This document shows, piece after piece, positions 1-8,372 of a stretch of DNA of 64,000 nucleotides (position 1 is the stretch's first letter; every line of letters begins with the position of its first letter). A program made the position numbers and the translations under genes. The stretch lies in NCBI RefSeq assembly GCF_900119185.1, contig NZ_FPJE01000011.1, forward strand, positions 125,385 to 189,384, given 5' to 3'. The notes beneath the pieces were generated by a model that worked only from the letters and a program-made list of their open reading frames with translations, was not told where the DNA came from and did no database searches. Source of the stretch: Sinomicrobium oceani (GTDB taxonomy: Bacteria > Bacteroidota > Bacteroidia > Flavobacteriales > Flavobacteriaceae).

Positions 1-901
1 AACCGGCAATATGTGCTTTTTTCAGGACGTCATATCGCTTTCCGGAAACCTTGGCCAGGTAGTTTTGTGCCCGCCGCGACGCATCGCCCCCAAGATCCTT
101 GTAGTTGTTGAAATTGGTTGCTACGGATACCCTGATCACCACCTCATCTGCATGGTCTACCACTATATCAGTTCCTTCAACACTCATCGTTCCTCCCGCT
201 GCCTGAAACCCGGCCAGCGCATTGAATACGACCTTGCCTTCCACGCCTTCATGATCGCTGGTGGTGGCATGGAGCGAAAGCGTGTTATGCCCTGTTACTT
301 CCAATGACTTTTTGGTGTGCGGTGAAGTCAGCGCAGCCCTGAACGACAACTGCCCAGGCCGGTCCGCCGAAAGCCGTATCACCATGATGCGGTCGGTCAT
401 GGATATAAAAGCCTCGCGGGTGTACGTCACCCCATCCACGGTATAACGCGTCATAGCCACCGCTTTTTCGATATCGAGCTCCCGGTAATAACCGGAATAA
501 TCCTGATGGCCCGCAAAGGTGAGTTCGAGCTGCCCCACAGGCTGAAACAGCTGTCCGTGCGACTTCTTACTGATAATCTTTTCGTTGGCAAGGTGCTCCG
601 CTGCTTTGTACTCCCCCGAAAAAATAAGCTGCTGTACTTCATCCAGTACCTCCCGCGCATCGGGATTATCATTGCGGTTGGGACTACCGCTCCATACGGT
701 ATGTTCGTTAAGCTGAAAGATCTCTTTCTCCGGATTGCCGTATACCATAGCAGCCTGAAAGCCGTTTCCGACAGGCAGGGCATTCTCCCAGACTTCTCCG
801 GATGGGGTATCGTACCACAGCTTTAACCCGGTTTTATCCTGCCCAAATCCGGTTATTGAATATAATGCAAAAAACAGGGTTAATATAGTATATGTTCTCA
901 C
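1..901 (-). CDS. GH95 family alpha-L-fucosidase, N-terminal part (runs off window)
   Basis: The minus strand reads open from a GTG at 901 to the window edge: 300 codons without a stop, so the C-terminal part is missing. Family members are usually 750-850 residues. Residues 1-20 look like a Sec signal peptide, followed by QDKTG. Residues about 26-70 carry LKLWYDTP, ENALPVGNG and LNEHTVWSGSP, hallmarks of the N-terminal beta-sandwich domain of glycoside hydrolase family 95. Known members release terminal alpha-L-fucose or L-galactose from polysaccharides by inversion; the catalytic residues lie in the C-terminal barrel and cannot be checked here. An in-frame TAA six codons upstream of the GTG excludes a longer start. 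Expected location is the periplasm. Confidence 0.85.
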   Translation of the reverse strand, partial: MRTYTILTLFFALYSITGFGQDKTGLKLWYDTPSGEVWENALPVGNGFQAAMVYGNPEKEIFQLNEHTVWSGSPNRNDNPDAREVLDEVQQLIFSGEYKAAEHLANEKIISKKSHGQLFQPVGQLELTFAGHQDYSGYYRELDIEKAVAMTRYTVDGVTYTREAFISMTDRIMVIRLSADRPGQLSFRAALTSPHTKKSLEVTGHNTLSLHATTSDHEGVEGKVVFNALAGFQAAGGTMSVEGTDIVVDHADEVVIRVSVATNFNNYKDLGGDASRRAQNYLAKVSGKRYDVLKKAHIAG

Positions 902-1202
902 TTTTTGGTGGTTTTTTTACGATTGATACTGTTTTAAAAACTAAATATAACCATGAAAATGTACACAAAAACACTTTAAGATTAAAATATCGGTTGGGAA
1001 TGTTAAAAATCACGAATCCGTATCGGATATTTATGCAGACATACCATCTTATGGATTCAGGACAAAATTACAGGCAGGCAGGTTGACAAATAGCATCTTC
1101 AAAACCCGGCAAAACCTATTTTTGTATATACGGATTTAACTGCCGCAACAGGATGTCAATTCATTTCAGAAAGCTACATTTACATTAAAAAAGTCAGCCC
1201 AT
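902..1202. other. AT-rich intergenic region, promoter of the GH95 gene
   Basis: No coding potential recognised. On the minus strand TATATTTAG (rc of 941-949), about 40 bp before the GTG, resembles the Bacteroidota -7 element TAnnTTTG but is imperfect. A short GCAGGCAGG-type repeat lies near 1073-1083. Confidence 0.4.
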
Positions 1203-1763
1203 TCACCAGATCCCGGCTTTGGGTAATGCGTAAAAGGAAGTATCTTCCTGCGCCTGCCAGGGTGCACGGTGAAATTTCCAGCATTTTTCTATATTGTTGA
1301 GATCTTTGGAGATGTCAGCTTCTCCCCATTGATATCCGGTTTTATATGTTTGGCCTGCATAATTTATGGTACCGAATAGCATAGGAGAAGAAAATCCCGA
1401 AACACCATTGGTGTATTGGATAGCTTTTTCGATCTTCAAATGTGTACCGGCCGGGAAAGCCATTACTTCTTTCAGATCGGGATCTTCGACATCCTTCGCC
1501 TCCTCTGCGTGCTGCCATTGCGGATGCAGGCTATCCAGCAGGATATACGGATATCTGTTATGGTTATTCATCCCAGCTTTTTGCTCGAACAACAATGTTT
1601 CTTTATCGAGTCTGACGGTCTGTCCTACCCATGCCTTAAAAGGCTCATATCCCGAAATGTCCGCAGACTTCGTTTTTATAGTCGTGTACAGCAAAAATAT
1701 GAAGCCCGCTATCCCAACGATAATAAGCACTGCTATAATACTCATGATTTTCTTTGTCGTCAT
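1203..1763 (-). CDS. hypothetical membrane-anchored protein
   Basis: A 186-residue protein that I do not recognise. Residues 1-12 are polar and start with TTKK; residues about 7-28 form one hydrophobic helix followed by a charged soluble domain rich in W and Y. This suggests an uncleaved N-terminal anchor with the bulk outside the cytoplasmic membrane. No cysteine lipobox is present. The C-terminal part (IEKCWKFHRAPWQ, then FYALPKAGIW) has no motif I can assign. It stands alone, with spacers of about 300 bp on both sides. It might belong to an immunity or envelope family, but nothing in the sequence proves that. Confidence 0.65.
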   Translation of the reverse strand: MTTKKIMSIIAVLIIVGIAGFIFLLYTTIKTKSADISGYEPFKAWVGQTVRLDKETLLFEQKAGMNNHNRYPYILLDSLHPQWQHAEEAKDVEDPDLKEVMAFPAGTHLKIEKAIQYTNGVSGFSSPMLFGTINYAGQTYKTGYQWGEADISKDLNNIEKCWKFHRAPWQAQEDTSFYALPKAGIW

Positions 1764-2075
1764 CTAAGCTACCCTTATATTGCCCCCGTGTACCCGGAAG
1801 CATATTAGTCATTCCGGCATTAACATTCTACACCACATGCCTGTATTGTAAATCGTATAAAGGTACAATATCTTCCGTACTGTAAAGCTCTTTAATGAAA
1901 TAGTAACATATATTGTCCTGTATCCTGTCCGGCGGTCACGGGAGCTTTATCTCATAAAAAAGGTTACCTTTGAAGTTTTTCTTTTCACAGGCAGACAGCT
2001 CGGATAAAAGTTGTATCGTGCAGGGGAAAAACTTCAACCTATACCAAAAACACATCGTACAAAACACTCGAAATT
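1764..2075. other. intergenic region with a long-arm inverted repeat upstream of the LysE gene
   Basis: No gene recognised. TTGAAGTTTTTC at 1970-1981 is matched exactly by its reverse complement at 2026-2037, leaving a 44-nt loop. The structure ends 38 nt before the LysE start codon, so it would lie in that gene's leader if transcription starts upstream. Confidence 0.5.
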
Positions 2076-2693
2076 ATGATGAATATCGATTCTTTTATAA
2101 GCTGGCTTGGAGTTATGCTTCCCTTGATGATCAGCCCGGGGCCTGCCAATATACTTTTGGCCGGTGCCGGGATGAAACAGGGGTTAAGGCGATCCATTCC
2201 CCTGATTGCAGGCATCAATATCGTTATTGCCGGTTACTCCCTGCTCATCGGTTTCGGACTGGGCGAATTCATAAAACATTACCCCAAATGGCTGCTGGGT
2301 ATTAAAATAGCGGGCATCCTCTATATTTTCTACCTGGCCTATAAGTTTCTCAAAGCAAAAAAAACTACAGACAGTGAGGAGACGGTAAAGGTCTATGGTT
2401 TTTATGACGGGGTGATACTGCAACTGCTGAACCCGAAAGGCATGTTGTCGCTCTTTCTGATGTTCTCTTTATTTCTCGATGCGCAGCAAAACCAGGGCCG
2501 GCAGGCAATTACCCTTACTTTAATGCTTCTTGTTCTCACTGTTTTGTGCCATATCTTATGGGTTTCTACCGGAAACTTTATCACAAGATTTATCAGAGAT
2601 AAAAAGTCGCGAAAAGTACTGAATTACATCTTCAGTGCTTCGCTCGTATTAGTTGCTTTATGGCTACTGATTGATGTTGTTGGGGAGATATGA
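2076..2693 (+). CDS. LysE/RhtB family amino-acid exporter
   Basis: A 205-residue polytopic membrane protein with about six hydrophobic segments, the length and layout of the LysE/RhtB superfamily. The SPGPAN motif near residues 20-25 in the first helix and the LNPKG motif near residue 118 at the start of a later helix are family signatures. Members export lysine, homoserine, threonine or other small metabolites driven by the proton motive force; the substrate cannot be read from sequence. Two adjacent ATG codons (2076 and 2079) are possible starts. The gene is alone on the plus strand, preceded by a leader with a 12-bp inverted repeat. Confidence 0.88.
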   Translation: MMNIDSFISWLGVMLPLMISPGPANILLAGAGMKQGLRRSIPLIAGINIVIAGYSLLIGFGLGEFIKHYPKWLLGIKIAGILYIFYLAYKFLKAKKTTDSEETVKVYGFYDGVILQLLNPKGMLSLFLMFSLFLDAQQNQGRQAITLTLMLLVLTVLCHILWVSTGNFITRFIRDKKSRKVLNYIFSASLVLVALWLLIDVVGEI

Positions 2694-2786
2694 CCGTTAT
2701 ACCGTAATTTTCCAGGAAGATTTTTCGGAAACCTTCTTAACATACGGTACGATTTTACGCGGTACTCCGGGATTCATGGGTTAAGG

Positions 2787-3674
2787 TTATAGCTTTCCCA
2801 TACTTTCCGGCTCTATATGAATGGTGATATGTGATATTTCCGGAATTTCGTTTTGCAGTTTATCCTGTAGTTTATGGGCCAGGTAGTGGCCGTCCTCAAC
2901 GGTGATCTTTCCGTCTACCATAGCGTGGAGTTCTACGAGGTATTTCATTCCGGCTTTTCGGACGAAGCACTTTTCCGTTCCCGTAATGCCCTTAACGGTT
3001 AAGGAGATCTCCCGTATATTTTCGACCATATCATCATAGGTATGTTCGTCCATAATCTCACTGAGGGCCGGCCGGAAAATCAGGTAGGCATTGTACAGGA
3101 TAAATCCGGAGGCGAACAGTGCTGCCCAATCGTCTGCCGTTTCATATCCTTTACCGAAGATCAGTGCGACAGAAATCCCGATAAAAGCCGCTACCGAAGT
3201 AATCGCATCACTTCTGTGGTGCCAGGCATCCGCCCTGAGCGAAGAACTGTTTATCTTTTTGCTTTTACGAAGCACATAACGGTACGAAGCTTCTTTCCAC
3301 AATATAATCATCAGCAGAACGATCAGTGTCCAGGCCTCGGGTATTTTATGGGGGGTGCGGATATTCACAATACTCTCATAGGCTATAACAGTCGCTGAAG
3401 TAACGAGGAAGGCTACGACCAGGAAGGTAATCAACGGTTCGATACGCGAATGCCCGTACGGATGGTTTTCATCCGGCGGACGCTGCGCATATTTAAACCC
3501 GATAAGCACGAAAAACGAAGAGAAAATATCTGTAGTCGATTCCATACCATCTGCTATCAATGCGTACGAGTTGCCCAGAAAACCGGACACTAATTTTACT
3601 GCTGCCAATAAAATATTACCTATAATGCTGAAATAAGTAGCCCGTATTGCAGATGCTTCATTGGTTAATTCCAT
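2787..3674 (-). CDS. cation diffusion facilitator (CDF) family transporter
   Basis: A 295-residue divalent-metal/proton antiporter of the FieF/MamB type. Six membrane segments occupy about residues 10-200, followed by a cytoplasmic ferredoxin-like dimerisation domain. Candidate transport-site residues are visible: ADGMESTTD in helix 2 (Asp pair) and ADAWHHRSD in helix 5 (His and Asp). The C-terminal domain contains AHKLQDKLQ and HITIHIEP, typical metal-sensing positions. It acts in the inner membrane, exporting Zn, Fe or Mn. The ATG at 3674 lies 4 nt downstream of the stop of a possible small hydrophobic ORF (3679-3798), which may be coupled. Confidence 0.9.
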   Translation of the reverse strand: MELTNEASAIRATYFSIIGNILLAAVKLVSGFLGNSYALIADGMESTTDIFSSFFVLIGFKYAQRPPDENHPYGHSRIEPLITFLVVAFLVTSATVIAYESIVNIRTPHKIPEAWTLIVLLMIILWKEASYRYVLRKSKKINSSSLRADAWHHRSDAITSVAAFIGISVALIFGKGYETADDWAALFASGFILYNAYLIFRPALSEIMDEHTYDDMVENIREISLTVKGITGTEKCFVRKAGMKYLVELHAMVDGKITVEDGHYLAHKLQDKLQNEIPEISHITIHIEPESMGKL

Positions 3675-3678
3675 TAAA

Positions 3679-3798
3679 TCAGAAGATTTTTTTAAACTCC
3701 AAACAACTGTCAGAGGACCGGTACATTCCTGCTCCCTGCAGATATCCCAGAAAAACTCCCGGGCGTCCCATACCTAAAAGACCGAAAAGAGTTGCCAT
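3679..3798 (-). CDS. possible small hydrophobic leader ORF upstream of the CDF gene
   Basis: A 39-codon frame beginning MATLFGLLGMGRPGVFLGYL, which could form one membrane helix. Its TGA ends 4 nt before the CDF start codon, close enough for translational coupling. No clear ribosome binding site was seen, and the frame extends a few codons further upstream without another ATG. Not recognised; it may be chance. Confidence 0.25.
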   Translation of the reverse strand: MATLFGLLGMGRPGVFLGYLQGAGMYRSSDSCLEFKKIF

Positions 3799-4036
3799 CA
3801 GTACCAACAGACTTACAACTCTTATCTGACCGGCTTACCCGAAAGGTGTTATCCCCTCACAAGATAAGCATGTTTGAAAATTAATCCAATGAAATGTCCT
3901 GCTTTTTGAACAGGAGTATCGATTTCGCATATATACCGAATAAAATACCTCCTCGTTTCACACGTTCCGGGTCGCTTTATTTCTATACCCATACGTGTCT
4001 TACACAGCATGGGAGCATCTCCCTGTTCACATAATT
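3799..4036. other. intergenic region, nothing recognised
   Basis: Together with the preceding small ORF this separates the CDF gene from the end of the propeller lipoprotein gene. I see no convincing gene, hairpin or repeat. Confidence 0.4.
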
Positions 4037-5008
4037 TTACAGGTCCCAAAACCGGATATTCCCGCCGAGATCGACAGTGACCAGCTGGGTTTTACCCGTA
4101 TTCATATCCATACCACTGGGTGTATTTCTGTGCGAAGAAAAAGTTTCGGCAAGTGCCCCGGAACGTTTGTCCCATTTTCGTAAAGACTTATCCAATCCAC
4201 AGGTGTAAACGGATTCTCCGGTCATCAATGCAAAGTTGATCTCCAGACTTAACGGAACTTTCACAATGGTATCCCTGTCAGCCAAATAGATGGGCCAGTC
4301 CGGATGTGCTTTCCTGTAATACACACTGTCTTGTTCCGAATGGTAAAAGGCAAATTCTTTTCCACCGGTCAGCAGCAGGTTATTTTCATCGTCCACATCG
4401 GCCAATCTACCTTTTACATCAGTTTGCTCCACAGTATCTGTGCCGGAATTCCAGGCTGTGATCTTTCCGTTTCCGTCGAAATAGACGGTACCATTATCGG
4501 CTATATATTGCGGGCGTAACTTTTTCAGTTGTTCCGGAATGTCCAGTGTACTGAAATCTTTTGTCGTATCCCACAGATAATTATTACCCTTGAAATCGTA
4601 GGTCGCGAGTATACCGTTTTCGGGGTTATAGCACAGCCGGTGTGCCCAGGTTGTTTTTAGGGGAAGTGTTCTTACCGTTTTACCATTTCGGACATCGATA
4701 ACCGCTATACCGGAATGTAGTGTGGCAGCATATATTTCCTCTTTACCCGGATCATAAGCCATGTCGTATATTTCATCATCTATGTGGGCTACCTGCTTTT
4801 TACCGGGATGGTTACGGACCACTTCATATATTTTACCGTCAAAAGTGGAGACCAGCACCGTATCCCGGCCGGACCTGAACGTGACATCCGTATAAGATAC
4901 CGGGTTTATTCCCGTCATTTTGGTTTTCTTTACTGTGATATGCTGTTGACAACCGGCAATAAAACCGGCGATTAAAAAGAGTACTATGATCTTGCTGAAT
5001 CCTGTCAT
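4037..5008 (-). CDS. WD40-like beta-propeller lipoprotein
   Basis: A 323-residue protein with a lipoprotein signal: a hydrophobic stretch to residue ~18, then FIAGC with the lipidation cysteine at about 20. The mature part shows repeated blades such as TFRSGRDTVLVSTFDGKIYEV, CYNPENGILATYDFKGNNYLW and LRKWDKRSGALAETFSSH, typical of seven-bladed WD40/quinoprotein-type propellers; the last blade ends GGNIRFWDL. It is probably anchored to a periplasm-facing membrane and binds a partner rather than catalysing a reaction. It is 2 nt downstream of the 5011-5505 gene and almost certainly co-transcribed with it. Confidence 0.8.
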   Translation of the reverse strand: MTGFSKIIVLFLIAGFIAGCQQHITVKKTKMTGINPVSYTDVTFRSGRDTVLVSTFDGKIYEVVRNHPGKKQVAHIDDEIYDMAYDPGKEEIYAATLHSGIAVIDVRNGKTVRTLPLKTTWAHRLCYNPENGILATYDFKGNNYLWDTTKDFSTLDIPEQLKKLRPQYIADNGTVYFDGNGKITAWNSGTDTVEQTDVKGRLADVDDENNLLLTGGKEFAFYHSEQDSVYYRKAHPDWPIYLADRDTIVKVPLSLEINFALMTGESVYTCGLDKSLRKWDKRSGALAETFSSHRNTPSGMDMNTGKTQLVTVDLGGNIRFWDL

Positions 5009-5010
5009 TA

Positions 5011-5505
5011 TTAATTATCTTCAATGATGTTTTGATTTTTTCCCTGGTCGGACACGTCAAACCAGATACCGTCGTCGGAAGTTCCGAGATTGATCTGGTT
5101 TTGGTTTTTACCCCACATTTTGAGTGTTGCCGCTCCCTGGGGTTCAGCCATAAATAATACGCGTTGCGAAATTTTGGAGTCGAGCGTCAGAAATATGTTT
5201 CCATAGGAATCGTCGGTTACGTAACCTCCCCGCTCCTGTCCTTCATGATCGTAGAGCATGACCCCCGAAACACCGGAATTGTCACCCCTGTAAAACCGGT
5301 ATCCGGAACCTTGTGCCGGTGGCAGATGCGTTCCTATAATGACCCGCTCCACACCAGTGGAGTCGGTAACGACCAATCCTCTGACCTGAAGTACTTCCCG
5401 GGACAAATCGATCTCTACGTTATGGTTTTTTACGATATAAATAACCAGACCGGTCGTGATCATGAGATTTACCAATAGAATAAACTTGAACATCGTGTTT
5501 TTCAT
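5011..5505 (-). CDS. hypothetical membrane-anchored protein
   Basis: 164 residues: one N-terminal membrane helix (about 5-25), then a domain beginning VRGLVVTDSTGVERVIIGTH and containing short beta-strand repeats of the type D-x-x-G-x-R/E (GVMLYDHEGQERGGYVTDD, IFLTLDSK). Such glycine-aspartate turns suggest an all-beta domain. I cannot assign a function. The single helix places the domain outside the cytoplasm. It is the first gene of a likely two-gene unit with the propeller lipoprotein, so the two may act together at the envelope. Confidence 0.7.
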   Translation of the reverse strand: MKNTMFKFILLVNLMITTGLVIYIVKNHNVEIDLSREVLQVRGLVVTDSTGVERVIIGTHLPPAQGSGYRFYRGDNSGVSGVMLYDHEGQERGGYVTDDSYGNIFLTLDSKISQRVLFMAEPQGAATLKMWGKNQNQINLGTSDDGIWFDVSDQGKNQNIIEDN

Positions 5506-5680
5506 TATACCTTTTTTTCAGAAGACGGATGGCCCGGAAAAATGTTACATCCTCACCGGAAAGATTCGGAAATCCTATGCATAAGGGATCCCGTAACCGC
5601 TTTGGAAGAGGATCAAACCCTGCCTGATCAAAGGTATTACTGAAACCGGCAGATCCACCGGCCTTATATACGCTATACCG

Positions 5681-6856
5681 CTAAAGCCTTTCCAGAAGTT
5701 CTTCTATTTTTACGGTCTTTCTGTTTTCTTTTCTTGCGGCTGCCAATGCCAGTTCGGCAATCTTCCTGCTTTTCTCCCTGTTTCCGGCTTTAAAGGCCAA
5801 AAAAGCATAAGTATCCAGGTAATCATATACAGGTTCGCGGGCGGTGATTTCCTGCATCCAGTCCATACATTGTGCAATAACCTGCGGATCTTCACAGTTT
5901 TTATACACATCACGGCAAAAGAAACTGATATTTTCGTGACTAAGCTGCCCGCGGTCTTTGCGTTGTTGATAGTGATCGAAAACCCGATCCCACCTGTTTT
6001 GAGCCTTAAAAAAAGTCACTTTAAAACCGGGGATAATATCGTCAGTCCAGGCCTTGCTCAATGCCTTTTTGGCATATACCTCCGCCTGGTCAAACGCTTC
6101 CTGATTTTTGGCAGATATCGCCCTGCCGAACTTTGCAGCGCTCAGAAAATAAAACAATGTTTCCGTATCTGTTACTCCGTAAAGGCCAAGGTAATCTTTC
6201 TTATATAACAGTGTAGTGTCTGCTACGAAATCCGGTACATCGCTGCCAAAATATATGAGGGTAGAAAAGTAAGCTTCGGAAGTCCTGTTTACAGAAGATT
6301 TCCAATATGCTTTAAACTCCGGAGTGTTAGTCACTTTAATATTGTCCCTGTTTACATAATCGATATAAAACTGCGGATACATGGAAATATCAATGGTATT
6401 GGCGTATCCTTTTAATACATTGTGTTCCCGGTACGCCACAATGCCCTGCCCGGTGAATTTCAGTACATTTTCACTTAACCTGTCGAAATCCTCCCCTTGA
6501 AATCCGTATTGCTTTGTCAACACATATCCTTCGGGGTTGAGTATAATAGCGGTAGGGTAGCTCGATATATGGTGTTTTTTGGATAGGTTAAAGACTTTAT
6601 CATTTTCCGCATCATAACGCAGTAAGACAAATTCTTTTCCGAGAAGTTGCTGTATGGAGTCGTTTTGAAAAACAAGCCGGTCCAGCTTTTTACAGGGAGC
6701 ACACCAGCCGGTATAAAAATCAATAAAAATGAGTTTATTTTCTTTTCGGGCTATATGTAATGCTTTTTTATAATCCTGCTCTATTATATTTAATTCCTGA
6801 GCCTGGCAGAAATACGCCATCGTGAGTATGGTAACAAGAACAAATAGCTTTTTCAT
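5681..6856 (-). CDS. secreted thioredoxin-fold protein with C-terminal helical region
   Basis: 391 residues. A Sec signal peptide (about 1-19, ending YFCQAQ) precedes a thioredoxin domain (about 22-135) with the redox motif WCAPC (C52 and C55) and the cis-proline region ISSYPTAIIL. Residues 140-391 form a helical domain in which the final part (GNREKSRKIAELALAAA) looks like TPR. Such proteins are periplasmic thiol-disulfide reductases of Bacteroidota, possibly acting on outer-membrane or cytochrome partners. The gene is monocistronic as far as can be seen. Domain call is firm; the target is unknown. Confidence 0.85.
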   Translation of the reverse strand: MKKLFVLVTILTMAYFCQAQELNIIEQDYKKALHIARKENKLIFIDFYTGWCAPCKKLDRLVFQNDSIQQLLGKEFVLLRYDAENDKVFNLSKKHHISSYPTAIILNPEGYVLTKQYGFQGEDFDRLSENVLKFTGQGIVAYREHNVLKGYANTIDISMYPQFYIDYVNRDNIKVTNTPEFKAYWKSSVNRTSEAYFSTLIYFGSDVPDFVADTTLLYKKDYLGLYGVTDTETLFYFLSAAKFGRAISAKNQEAFDQAEVYAKKALSKAWTDDIIPGFKVTFFKAQNRWDRVFDHYQQRKDRGQLSHENISFFCRDVYKNCEDPQVIAQCMDWMQEITAREPVYDYLDTYAFLAFKAGNREKSRKIAELALAAARKENRKTVKIEELLERL

Positions 6857-7198
6857 CTCTTATGCTTTTTCTAAAGATTAAGAAAAATGAAAAAAGTTAC
6901 AGTTTAAGTCAGATTTTCGGATGTTTTATGTTTGGAGAACTTTATATGGTCTCAAATTTTCAGCTCTGGCATAGCGTTTCCGTTCGGGAAACACGATCTT
7001 TATTCCGGAAATTATGGTAAAAGTCCCCATGGACCATGGAATCTCTTTCCTGGTACTGCTTGAACATCTTGTGACGGTTGTTATGCATTCATAATTCCCC
7101 GGGCCAACACCCTGTTTACCCTTTCGATATGATGGCTGTTGCACGACACTTGCCGTATGGTCCTTCCGGATTTCCCGGGCACAATAGCTCAAAACGGG
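6857..7198. other. intergenic region without a convincing gene
   Basis: An 88-codon minus-strand frame (6926-7192) exists but has no recognisable family, no clear start signal, and overlaps open frames on the other strand. I treat the region as noncoding, with low certainty. Confidence 0.35.
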
Positions 7199-8179
7199 TT
7201 ATTCCGTTTGTTCCAGGGCATCGAGACTTATTTTATAAATATTACCAAAACCGTTCAGGATACTGTGGGCTGCCTGTTTCAGGGAATCTATATTTTCGAT
7301 CCCGCTGTTTTCTGCCGCCGCCCGTTCGCTGGTAAAGTAGAAATTACGGTTTTCCCAATCTATAAACGGACAGTAATCCAGTTGATCGGAATTGACCAGG
7401 GGTCCCATATTTTTTGCAGGGGTCCATTTTCCGGCGGCATCTTTACGGCTGATATACAGATCTGCCCGCCCCGAATCGTCAGGTCTGCCATACGAACTAA
7501 AAACAATCAGGTCTTCCCCGGGGCTTACATACGCGTTAAATTCGTCGAATTCCGTATTTACGGCTTCGGGAAGGGGTTCTGGAGCCTGGAACCGGCCTTC
7601 CCTGAATTCGGACATAAAGATATCTTCCCCACCGATCCCGTCCGCTCGCCGGGCAGTATAGAACAGGTTTCCCTTTTCGCTTAACGACGGGTAAAATTCG
7701 TGTCCCCTCGTATTGACGACAGAATCCAGCGCTTCGGGCTCGGACCAGCCGTTTGCTGTTCTGTTACTGAACCAAATGTTGTAATCATTCCGGGTATTAT
7801 CATTAAACACAGGACGGTTGGAGACGAAGAACAACCGGTCTCCGTTATGGCTGTAAAAGGGTTCCAGGTCGCGGTACTTCCCGGAAATGGGCATGATCCC
7901 GGGTTTACCCCAATCCCCGTTTACTTTTCGTACTACGACCAGACACATCTTTTTGTTCTTATAATCTCCCACGGTATAGATCAGTTCCTTTCCCTGAGGA
8001 TGGATAGCCACATCTCTTTCGGGTAACGAAGTGGAAATGATATTTTTCCCGAAGAGTTCGGGACGGTCAGAACCGGTCCGAATGTCTATGGAAGGGGCCG
8101 GTCTTTCCTTATCGGTGGTGGTCTGACACCCCATAAACATGGTGAGCAAAAGAAGTACAGCGTATTTATATCCGGTCAT
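7199..8179 (-). CDS. TolB-like PD40 beta-propeller lipoprotein
   Basis: 326 residues from the ATG at 8179. I prefer this start over one 24 codons upstream because it places a proper lipoprotein signal at the N-terminus (MTGYKYAVLLLLTMFMGC, Cys18). The mature domain holds PD40/TolB-type blades: ERDVAIHPQGKELIYTV, EPFYSHNGDRLFFVSNRP, EFYPSLSEKGNLFYTARR, NAYVSPGEDLIVFSSYGR, CPFIDWENRNFYFTSER. Such lipoproteins bind partners or glycans at the envelope; the substrate is unknown. No operon partner is evident. Confidence 0.85.
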   Translation of the reverse strand: MTGYKYAVLLLLTMFMGCQTTTDKERPAPSIDIRTGSDRPELFGKNIISTSLPERDVAIHPQGKELIYTVGDYKNKKMCLVVVRKVNGDWGKPGIMPISGKYRDLEPFYSHNGDRLFFVSNRPVFNDNTRNDYNIWFSNRTANGWSEPEALDSVVNTRGHEFYPSLSEKGNLFYTARRADGIGGEDIFMSEFREGRFQAPEPLPEAVNTEFDEFNAYVSPGEDLIVFSSYGRPDDSGRADLYISRKDAAGKWTPAKNMGPLVNSDQLDYCPFIDWENRNFYFTSERAAAENSGIENIDSLKQAAHSILNGFGNIYKISLDALEQTE

Positions 8180-8372
8180 TTTTCGATTTATTTTAAAGCT
8201 ATAGTCCCATGGCAGCACATCAGAGCTACGCGGAAAGTCCGGATCGATCACTTTGACGGGATCTTTCTTCAGCCGGGCCTCCCCCGATTCTTAACTACAT
8301 GCCATGCAGTACAGCAAATTGAATTGGTAAATTTAAGCAAGTAACCGGATTCCACACCCCTTTTATAAAACT

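Noticed and set aside
506..826. Plus-strand gene at 0.5 kb
   Set aside because: The minus-strand frame is the conserved GH95 sequence; the plus frame is its shadow.
6926..7192. 88-codon minus-strand gene
   Set aside because: No family resemblance, no start signal, open frames overlap on the other strand; left as unassigned.
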